A stretch of 6,739 bases of DNA from positions 1 through 6,739 of the forward strand of contig CAJTYM010000082.1 of the NCBI GenBank assembly GCA_910583835.1, read 5' to 3'. The position numbers and the translations under genes are program-made. Within the stretch, counting starts at the first letter, position 1. Every line of letters begins with the position of its first letter. The notes beneath the pieces were generated by a model. That model saw only the letters and a list, made by a program, of their open reading frames with translations. It did no database searches and was not told where the DNA came from. This DNA is from an uncultured Lachnospiraceae bacterium (GTDB lineage: Bacteria; Bacillota; Clostridia; Lachnospirales; Lachnospiraceae). Below are positions 1 to 5,139 of the stretch, piece by piece.

Positions 1-16
1 CTGCTCCTATGAGAAA

Positions 17-47
17 AGAATACAGTATCACGTTACGTGGAAGTCAA
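17..47 (-). promoter_or_regulatory. Possible MerR-type promoter reading leftwards out of the window
   Basis: On the minus strand TTGACT (42-47) is followed after 19 bp by TATTCT (17-22). Within the spacer is a short dyad, CACGT-A-ACGTG (29-39). A long 19-bp spacer containing a dyad is the layout known for promoters controlled by MerR-family activators. An AGGAG sequence (minus strand, 4-8) follows, so a minus-strand gene probably starts just beyond position 1. The predicted transcription start near 10 leaves almost no leader before that AGGAG. An ordinary sigma-70 reading is also possible: TTGACT, 17 bp, TGTATT (19-24). The downstream gene is not visible. Confidence 0.4.
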
Positions 48-112
48 TACTTTTTCCACAAAATTTTTCTCATTCATTTTCCGATACCCCCGATTTATTC
101 AATATGCACCTT

Positions 113-148
113 GATTGCGGTACAGACCCCGCTGTTTGTATCGCAATC
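113..148. repeat. Inverted repeat, 12-bp arms
   Basis: The arm GATTGCGGTACA (113-124) and the arm TGTATCGCAATC (137-148) pair over all 12 positions in plus-strand RNA, with one G-U pair. In minus-strand RNA one pair becomes an A-C mismatch. The loop is 12 nt and no T-run follows, so it does not look like an intrinsic terminator. The arms contain TGCGGTACA and TGTATCGCA, which resemble the PadR half-site TGCGATATA found upstream of the padR gene (7 of 9 and 8 of 9 matches). A protein-binding site is therefore conceivable but unproven. Confidence 0.4.
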
Positions 149-285
149 TGAAACACTGCAAGCAGAAATCGCCAATACACAGTCCTCAAATGTACGCAGA
201 ATAGTTGTCCATTGGAGATACCCCCACTTTCTAATTGAAATTTAGGCACCTCGAAAACTACGATTTATTGTTCTGTGCTTCCCTA

Positions 286-294
286 ATTATAGCA
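286..294 (-). promoter_or_regulatory. Extended -10 promoter element
   Basis: The minus strand reads TGCTATAAT, a perfect TATAAT preceded by the TGn extension. The hexamer 17 bp upstream (ACACCA) is not a -35 box, so activity would rest on the extended -10. It overlaps the last codons of the DUF2812 gene and would start transcripts near 279, into the region 1-280 on the minus strand. Confidence 0.35.
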
Positions 295-1261
295 CAATTC
301 CGAGAGCGTGGTGTTGTTTGATAACAAACCGGATAACGCCTTTTGCCCTCCGTCCAGAGCATTCTATCCTGTAATGCCCATCTTCTTGGATTTCCACCGT
401 AAAATCACCGAATCCATCGTAACTGTTTCCGTAAAAAACAGGAGATTCGTGCCCATCTTCTATGCGGATAGATAACTCGCCGCCATCATATTGATGGCTG
501 ACAGCTATGAGGTCTCCCTTTTTGAGATTGTATTCCATCAACACAGGTTTGTTTAACTGCTCGGCTTCTATCGTAAACCCATCCGCAGTTTCTGAGACAG
601 AATATACGGAACGTCTTGAGAAATAGAAGAATATCCCAATGCTGATAATAATCAACAAAATGAGTAAGGATATTCCCAGGTATTTCCATTTTATGCCTGG
701 ATTTTCCGGAAATAATTTTTTCTCATATTGATAGAATTGAAATGATGTCGCACCAAATAAAACCAGATATATAATTGCCACTACCAGGAAAGTGATGGAT
801 AAAAAGTCCTGAACGCTGCCTCCTGTGCCGTACTTTGATATATTCATAAAAAGCTGCGGTAAAATCACACATACAAACAGTATGATAAGCGGAATTATCC
901 TGCCCTTAAACACACGTTTCATCATGTCAAGCCTGGATGCATCATCACAGAATATTTCTTCCCGCTCCTGGCTGTCTGCTCCTGCTTTACGGAAATAACT
1001 GTATCCCACGAAATCAAACAGATAATCCCAGCCGCAATCGGAAAAGATTTGCACATAATCTTTTTTATCGTTAATGCCTTCCTGATTATAGTCTAAACGG
1101 TATGCAACATTCTGCGGCTCACAGCTCTCGAAACGATAGAAGCCGGGAAAGATGATTCCCGTCAGCTTCCATCCTTTCCCATGCATAGAACTTAAGAATG
1201 CTTCTTCCTGCCGGTATTGGAATATGGTAAAAAATTTAAAAGCAGTTTTTTTATCGCCCAT
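287..1261 (-). CDS. DUF2812 domain-containing membrane protein
   Basis: A 324-residue protein. Residues about 1-110 match the DUF2812 pattern: an N-terminal KFF-x-FxxxxEEAFLxxMHxKGWKL stretch and the signature GWDYLFDFVGYSYFRK (about 77-92). Three hydrophobic segments follow at roughly 121-142, 153-172 and 193-215. The C-terminal ~108 residues are polar and beta-rich, and by the three-helix count they would face the opposite side of the membrane from the N-terminus. The biochemical role of DUF2812 is unknown; family members are typically encoded beside PadR regulators, as here. The start ATG overlaps the padR stop codon (TAATG on the minus strand), and AAGGAG (1270-1275) lies 8 bases upstream within padR, so translation is probably coupled. 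I infer a membrane partner, sensor or effector working with the PadR protein. Family assignment is fairly sure; function is not. Confidence 0.85.
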   Translation of the reverse strand: MGDKKTAFKFFTIFQYRQEEAFLSSMHGKGWKLTGIIFPGFYRFESCEPQNVAYRLDYNQEGINDKKDYVQIFSDCGWDYLFDFVGYSYFRKAGADSQEREEIFCDDASRLDMMKRVFKGRIIPLIILFVCVILPQLFMNISKYGTGGSVQDFLSITFLVVAIIYLVLFGATSFQFYQYEKKLFPENPGIKWKYLGISLLILLIIISIGIFFYFSRRSVYSVSETADGFTIEAEQLNKPVLMEYNLKKGDLIAVSHQYDGGELSIRIEDGHESPVFYGNSYDGFGDFTVEIQEDGHYRIECSGRRAKGVIRFVIKQHHALGIVL

Positions 1262-1575
1262 TATCTCATCTCCTTCATATTCTTGTATAAGCGTTCGATT
1301 CTTGTCATCTCGATATTTAACACTTCCTGGCCTAACTCTGTAATCGTGTATAGTTTTCTCTTTTCTTCTTCCCGGAGGAAACGGATTAATCCGTCCTTTT
1401 CCATTTTGGACAGGCTTCCATACATCGTCCCTGGCGCCAACACAATATCACCGTTTGTCATTTCCTTTACTTTCTGCACGATTCCGTAACCATGATTCGG
1501 TGTCTGAAGACATAAGAGAATATAAAATCCCGTTTCTGTCATGGGAACATAGACTCTCTTAATATGCGCATCCAC
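1261..1575 (-). CDS. PadR-family transcriptional regulator
   Basis: A small winged-helix DNA-binding repressor of 104 residues, close to the usual size of short PadR proteins. Visible hallmarks, numbered from the chosen start: YVPMTETGFYIL (about 9-20), HGYGI (28-32), the recognition-helix segment PGTMYGSL (48-55), KMEKDGLI in the wing region and YTITELG (76-82), followed by a short C-terminal helix for dimerisation. I chose the GTG at 1575 because GGAGGTGAT (1580-1588), an almost full anti-SD complement, sits 8 bases upstream of it. The ATGs at 1590 and 1581 overlap or abut that SD. An upstream extension to 1827 would run through the promoter and into the divergent gene. The gene is first in a two-gene minus-strand operon with the DUF2812 protein. 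The two palindromes upstream suggest autorepression. The ligand is unknown. Confidence 0.9.
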   Translation of the reverse strand: MDAHIKRVYVPMTETGFYILLCLQTPNHGYGIVQKVKEMTNGDIVLAPGTMYGSLSKMEKDGLIRFLREEEKRKLYTITELGQEVLNIEMTRIERLYKNMKEMR

Positions 1576-1599
1576 AATCATCACCTCCATACATTTTAC

Positions 1600-1613
1600 T
1601 GCGATATATCGCA
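1600..1613. promoter_or_regulatory. Second PadR operator candidate (14-bp palindrome)
   Basis: TGCGATATATCGCA is a perfect palindrome. It is built from the half-site TGCGATATA and its complement TATATCGCA, overlapping by 4 bases. The same half-site forms the larger palindrome at 1626-1650. It lies about 7-20 bases downstream of the predicted padR transcription start, where bound repressor could block initiation or early elongation. Confidence 0.6.
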
Positions 1614-1625
1614 CTACGACAGTAA

Positions 1626-1650
1626 AATTATATCGCAGTGCGATATAATT
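1626..1650. promoter_or_regulatory. Main PadR operator candidate (25-bp perfect palindrome)
   Basis: Two perfect 12-bp arms (AATTATATCGCA and its complement) flank a single central base at 1638. The palindrome covers the whole -10 box and spacer of the padR promoter and touches the -35 box, a placement expected for a repressor site. PadR proteins are known to bind dyad sites overlapping their own promoters. Assignment to this PadR is inferred from position and from the repeated half-site. Confidence 0.7.
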
Positions 1651-1655
1651 GTCAA
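1627..1655 (-). promoter_or_regulatory. Consensus sigma-70 promoter of padR-DUF2812
   Basis: On the minus strand TTGACA (1650-1655) and TATAAT (1627-1632) are both perfect matches with an optimal 17-bp spacer (1633-1649). Transcription should start near 1620, giving a leader of about 45 nt before the padR GTG. Such a strong promoter embedded in an operator implies tight repression in the ground state. Confidence 0.85.
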
Positions 1656-1744
1656 TAAAAATTCTCCAGCCAAAGAATAATTTCCCTGTATTTGCAGACA
1701 ATAGCTTTAAATATGTGTACTTTATGATACCTGGAGGAAATGAT

Positions 1745-3151
1745 ATGAGTGGGAAAAGCGATAAAAGACCCTTTGGCATGAGAGACAAGCTGGGGTACAT
1801 GTTTGGAGATTTCGGAAATGATTTCACGTTTATTTTCGCGAGCTCTTTTTTGATGGTATTTTATACGAATGTTTTGGGGATTGACCCTAAGATGGTAGGT
1901 ATCCTCTTCGTGGTGGCGAGAGTGGTGGATGCCTTTACCGATATCGGTATGGGGCGGATTGTGGACAGGCTGCCAGCTGCGAAAGACGGTAAATTCCGTC
2001 CATGGATTAAACGCATCTGCATTCCGGTGGCGTTTGTCAGTTTCCTGATGTACCAGTCGGTGCTGGCTCCGGCCTCCATGACCGTGAAAATTATCTATAT
2101 GTTCATCACCTATATTTTGTGGGGTTCCCTGCTGTATACGGCAATCAATATCCCTTACGGCTCTATGGCATCGGCAATCACCGACAATCCCAGGCAGCGC
2201 GCGGAGCTGTCTACGTTCCGCTCTATGGGAGCGACATTCGCCAGCGTTGTGATTATGGTTGTTGCGCCGATGGTCGTTTATTACACGGATGCCAATGGCA
2301 ACCAGATAGTCAGCGGCAGGAATTTTACGATTATTGCCGGGGTATTTGCCGTGTTGGCGGTCGTGTGCTATATCCTGTGCTACCAGATGACTACGGAGCG
2401 TGTGGAAATCAAAAAGAAAGACAACGGCAAAATGCCGGGAGCGGGCGAGACCGTGAAAGCCCTTGTATCCAACCGCGCCTTGCTCGCCATCATCGGGGCG
2501 GCAATTTTCCTGCTGCTGAGTTCCCTGCTGGGGCAGTCTATGAATAATTACCTTTTTGCGGAATGGTTTAAGGACACGAATGCGCTTTCGGTGATGGGGT
2601 TTGTGGGCGTGCCCACATCGCTGCTTCTGGCGGCGTTTACCGGCAGGATTTCCGAGCGTTTTGGTAAAAAGGAAGCCGGAGCGGTAGGAATGCTTTTCAC
2701 GGGAATCATATTTGTGCTGCTGTTTTTCTTTAAAGTGAAAAATCCCTGGGTATTCGTTGCCATTACATTTATTGCCAATTTCGGTATGTACTATTTCAAT
2801 ATGGTCGTGTGGGCGTATATCACGGACGTCATTGATTATCAAGAAGTTAAGACCGGTACCAGGGAAGACGGTACGGTGTATGGCGTGTATTCCTTTGCCA
2901 GGAAAATCGGTCAGGCATTGGCGGGAGGCGTCAGCGGGTTTGCGCTGTCAGCGATTGGCTATGTGTCTGAGCCGGGGGCAGTGCAGACCGATGCGGTGCG
3001 CATGGGCATTTATAATATCGCCACGATTTTTCCGGGCGTTTGTTATATCATCGTGGCGCTGATTTTGATTTTTGCATATCCGCTGAGCAAGGGAGTGGTG
3101 GAGAGAAACGGAGAAATCCTTGCTGAGCGCAGGAAGGAGGAAATCTCATGA
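1745..3151 (+). CDS. GPH-family sugar:cation symporter (MFS), likely for glucuronate or glucuronides
   Basis: A 468-residue integral membrane transporter of the glycoside-pentoside-hexuronide:cation symporter family (UidB/YicJ/YjmB-like), normal length with about 12 membrane helices. Family marks: GDFGND (21-26), RVVDAFTDIGMGRIVDR (59-75), KFRPWI (83-88), NIPYGSM (135-141), RAELSTFRS (152-160), and the C-terminal-half signature DVIDYQEVKTGTREDG (361-376) followed by YGVYSFARKIGQALAG. The start ATG at 1745 has GGAGG (1733-1737) 7 bases upstream; a longer frame from the TTG at 1649 lacks a binding site and is rejected. The stop overlaps the uxuA start (ATGA). Being first in a glucuronate catabolic operon suggests uptake of glucuronate, a glucuronide or a short uronic-acid oligomer. 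The exact substrate cannot be read from sequence. No clear sigma-70 promoter is seen upstream. Confidence 0.9.
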   Translation: MSGKSDKRPFGMRDKLGYMFGDFGNDFTFIFASSFLMVFYTNVLGIDPKMVGILFVVARVVDAFTDIGMGRIVDRLPAAKDGKFRPWIKRICIPVAFVSFLMYQSVLAPASMTVKIIYMFITYILWGSLLYTAINIPYGSMASAITDNPRQRAELSTFRSMGATFASVVIMVVAPMVVYYTDANGNQIVSGRNFTIIAGVFAVLAVVCYILCYQMTTERVEIKKKDNGKMPGAGETVKALVSNRALLAIIGAAIFLLLSSLLGQSMNNYLFAEWFKDTNALSVMGFVGVPTSLLLAAFTGRISERFGKKEAGAVGMLFTGIIFVLLFFFKVKNPWVFVAITFIANFGMYYFNMVVWAYITDVIDYQEVKTGTREDGTVYGVYSFARKIGQALAGGVSGFALSAIGYVSEPGAVQTDAVRMGIYNIATIFPGVCYIIVALILIFAYPLSKGVVERNGEILAERRKEEIS

Positions 3152-4212
3152 AAAGAATGAAATTATCATTCCGCTGGTATGGCGAAGACGATAAGGTGAC
3201 ACTGGAAAATATCCGCCAAATTCCCGGTATGCATACCATTGTCACGGCAGTGTATGACGTGCCGCCCGGGGAAGTATGGCCCATGTCTTCCATTGAATCA
3301 CTGAAAAACCAGATTGAAGAGGCGGGGCTGCATTTTGAGGTGGTGGAGAGCATTCCGGTGCATGAGGCTATTAAGCTGGGAAAGCCGGAACGTGATAACT
3401 ATATAGAAAATTACTGTGAAAATATCAGGCGCGTGGCGGCGGCGGGCGTAAAATGCATCTGTTATAATTTCATGCCGGTTTTCGACTGGACGAGGACGCA
3501 GCTGGACCATGAGCTTGCCGACGGCTCCACCTCTTTAGTGTATTACCAGGAACAGGTAGATGCGGTAAATCCCTTGCAGAGCGACAGCGATTTGACGCTG
3601 CCAGGCTGGGACCAAAGTTACAGCCGGGAACAGCTGAAAGATGTTGTGGCAGAGTACCAGGCGATGACGGAGGAAGATTTGTGGGCGAACCTGCAATATT
3701 TCCTGGAGCGGGTAATCCCGGTTGCCGCCTCCTGCCAGGTCAATATGGCAATCCATGAGGACGATCCCTGTTGGAGCATTTTTGGCCTGCCGAGAATCAT
3801 TACCTGTGAGGAAAATCTGGACCGTTTTCTCAAGTTGGTGGATGACCCGCATAATGGCATTACCCTATGTACCGGTTCCCTGGGGTGCTCCTGCCGCAAT
3901 GACGTGGTGCATATGGCAGAGAAATACGCTTCCCAGGGCAGAATCCATTTTGTGCATATGCGCAACGTCCAGGTGCTTGATAACGGTTTTGAGGAGCGGG
4001 CGCATCTCTCAGAATGCGGTTCCCTGGATATGTATGGGATTATGAAGGCCTTGTACGACCATGGATTCTGCGGCTATATCCGCCCGGACCATGGAAGGAT
4101 GATTTGGGGGGAGACCGGGCGTCCCGGCTACGGTCTGTACGACCGGGCGTTGGGAGCAACGTATCTCAACGGCTTGTGGGAAGCGATTGAAAAAGGAGCA
4201 GAAAGAAAGTAA
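3148..4212 (+). CDS. uxuA: Mannonate dehydratase (EC 4.2.1.8)
   Basis: Dehydrates D-mannonate to 2-keto-3-deoxy-D-gluconate in the cytoplasm, a late step of glucuronate breakdown. The 354-residue length fits the shorter Gram-positive UxuA form (the E. coli protein is about 394). It is a TIM-barrel metalloenzyme of the xylose isomerase-like type. Recognisable stretches are the N-terminal LSFRWYG (6-12), ICYNFMPVFDWTR (104-116), NMAIHEDDP (199-207), LCTGSLG (240-246), IHFVHMRN (266-273) and IRPDHGRMIWGE (311-322). The expected metal ligands H203, C241, H270 and D314 are all present. The start ATG overlaps the symporter stop (ATGA), with AAGGAGG (3134-3140) 7 bases upstream, so translation is likely coupled. 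No damage is seen. Confidence 0.96.
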   Translation: MKRMKLSFRWYGEDDKVTLENIRQIPGMHTIVTAVYDVPPGEVWPMSSIESLKNQIEEAGLHFEVVESIPVHEAIKLGKPERDNYIENYCENIRRVAAAGVKCICYNFMPVFDWTRTQLDHELADGSTSLVYYQEQVDAVNPLQSDSDLTLPGWDQSYSREQLKDVVAEYQAMTEEDLWANLQYFLERVIPVAASCQVNMAIHEDDPCWSIFGLPRIITCEENLDRFLKLVDDPHNGITLCTGSLGCSCRNDVVHMAEKYASQGRIHFVHMRNVQVLDNGFEERAHLSECGSLDMYGIMKALYDHGFCGYIRPDHGRMIWGETGRPGYGLYDRALGATYLNGLWEAIEKGAERK

Positions 4213-4260
4213 ATATGCAGTTATGGAAAAAAGGGACAGAAAGAAGATAAATATGCAGTT
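4187..4260 (+). repeat. Imperfect tandem duplication between uxuA and the SDR gene
   Basis: Copy A (4187-4222) spans the last codons and stop of uxuA; copy B (4221-4260) follows directly. The 24-bp cores at 4199-4222 and 4237-4260 agree at 22 of 24 positions, 38 bp apart. The purine-rich stretches in front of the cores (AAAAAGGAGCAG and AAAAAAGGGACAG) also align with small gaps. A further degenerate purine block (4271-4287) supplies the ribosome binding site of the SDR gene. It looks like local slippage or duplication of SD-containing sequence. No hairpin or terminator was seen here. Confidence 0.7.
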
Positions 4261-4287
4261 TTGACAGATAGAGAAGGGAGAACAGAA

Positions 4288-5136
4288 ATGAGCGTACCAT
4301 TTAAAATAGATTTACAGGGAAAAGTAGCAGTTGTTACCGGGGCGGGCGGCGTCCTGTGTTCAACGATGGCGGGAGCGCTTGCGGAGTGCGGGGCGAAGGT
4401 TGCCCTCTTAGACCTCAATGGGGATGCGGCAAAGCAGTGTGCAGATAAAATCACCGCAGCGGGCGGTACAGCCAAAGGCTACCAGGCAAATGCACTGGAA
4501 AAGGACAGCCTGGAGACAGCCCATATGAAGATTTTAGATGACTTCGGACCTTGCGATATCCTCATCAATGGCGCGGGCGGCAACCATCCCCTGGCGACTA
4601 CCGATAAGGAATATTTTTCAGCGGAGGATTTGGAAGAAGACGTCAAGACTTTCTTCGATTTGGGACAGAGCGGCGTAGAGTTTGTATTTAACCTTAACTT
4701 CATCGGCACGCTTCTGCCTACGCAGGTGTTTGCGCGGGACATGGTAGGCAGAAAGGGCTGCAATATCTTAAATATTTCCTCCATGAACGCGTATGCGCCG
4801 CTGACGAAGATCCCCGCGTACAGCGGGGCAAAGGCGGCAGTCAGCAATTTCACGCAGTGGCTTGCCGTGCATTTTGCAGAAGAAGGAATCCGTGTCAATG
4901 CCCTTGCGCCGGGATTTTTTGTCACGAATCAGAATGAGAAATTACTGTACCGTGAGGACGGAACCCCTACGGAGCGCACTGGCAAAATCCTGGCGGCAAC
5001 GCCGATGAAACGTTTTGGCAAGACCGAAGAGCTGATTGGCAGCGTGCTCTTTTTCCTCAGTGAGGAGGCGGCAGGGTTCATCACCGGGGTGGTGCTGCCG
5101 ATTGACGGCGGCTTCCTCGCTTATTCCGGGGTGTAG
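4288..5136 (+). CDS. uxuB: SDR-family D-mannonate oxidoreductase (fructuronate reductase)
   Basis: A 282-residue short-chain dehydrogenase/reductase that in this context reduces D-fructuronate to D-mannonate with NAD(P)H, matching the SDR-type enzyme (YjmF/UxuB) of the Bacillus hexuronate operon rather than the long-chain E. coli UxuB. Seen in sequence: the nucleotide-binding loop TGAGGVLC (17-24), a variant of TGxxxGIG; D42 after strand 2, which favours NAD(H); NGAGG (94-98); and the catalytic set N137, S165, Y178, K182. PG at 208-209 and the C-terminal PIDGGF (271-276) also fit. The ATG at 4288 has AAGGGAG (4274-4280) 7 bases upstream; a frame from the TTG at 4261 lacks this. It lies 75 bp after uxuA and 3 bp before uxaC. 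The SDR assignment is certain; the substrate rests mainly on context, and KduD-like oxidoreductase activity is the main alternative. Confidence 0.88.
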   Translation: MSVPFKIDLQGKVAVVTGAGGVLCSTMAGALAECGAKVALLDLNGDAAKQCADKITAAGGTAKGYQANALEKDSLETAHMKILDDFGPCDILINGAGGNHPLATTDKEYFSAEDLEEDVKTFFDLGQSGVEFVFNLNFIGTLLPTQVFARDMVGRKGCNILNISSMNAYAPLTKIPAYSGAKAAVSNFTQWLAVHFAEEGIRVNALAPGFFVTNQNEKLLYREDGTPTERTGKILAATPMKRFGKTEELIGSVLFFLSEEAAGFITGVVLPIDGGFLAYSGV

Positions 5137-5139
5137 CTT

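Larger units (their letters stand above)
1..286. other. Left-edge intergenic region, no secure gene
   Basis: No complete gene can be supported here. On the plus strand a 78-codon frame opens at 9, but it has no ribosome binding site and its translation resembles nothing I know; most of it is the same-register antisense of a minus-strand frame. The minus strand carries an extended -10 box (286-294), a stop-free cysteine-rich frame (95-241), a 14-codon ORF (77 down to 33) and a possible promoter (17-47) firing out of the window. A near-perfect inverted repeat lies at 113-148. The motif GATACCCCC occurs twice (83-91 and 217-225); on the minus strand each copy reads GGGGGTATC and stands just upstream of an ATG. 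No obvious terminator follows the DUF2812 gene, so its transcript may run through this region. Confidence 0.6.

Noticed and set aside
33..77. 14-codon minus-strand ORF (MNEKNFVEKVLTST)
   Set aside because: Too short to support, and its end overlaps the possible promoter at 17-47; kept only as part of the left-edge description.
9..245. 78-codon plus-strand ORF at the left edge
   Set aside because: No ribosome binding site, no recognisable domain, and most of it is the same-register antisense of the minus-strand cysteine-rich frame; it also overlaps a likely leftward promoter.
245..290. Terminator after the DUF2812 gene
   Set aside because: Only a weak TTAG/GCAC stem with a 4-nt bulge and a large loop is found, with no T-run, so no terminator is called.
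1712..1720. Possible GntR-type operator (TATGTGTAC) upstream of the symporter
   Set aside because: The half-sites are not symmetric about the GTAC centre and spacing does not fit the usual GT-N3-AC pattern.
1649..1744. TTG start extending the symporter by 32 residues
   Set aside because: No SD before 1649 and it overlaps the padR promoter; the ATG at 1745 has GGAGG at ideal distance and gives a normal GPH N-terminus.
1576..1827. N-terminal extension of the PadR protein
   Set aside because: It would run through the consensus promoter and operators and into the divergent symporter gene; the strong SD at 1580-1588 fixes the start at 1575.
1652..2842. 396-codon minus-strand ORF opposite the symporter
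   Set aside because: Its His/Arg/Gln-rich composition is typical of the antisense of a membrane-protein gene, and the plus strand encodes a clear GPH transporter.
4223..4264. 13-codon leader ORF before the SDR gene
   Set aside because: No SD at a workable distance, highly charged purine-driven composition, and it is explained by the tandem duplication.
4261..4287. TTG start adding 9 residues to the SDR protein
   Set aside because: The ATG at 4288 has AAGGGAG 7 bases upstream and gives a normal SDR N-terminus; the TTG has no binding site.
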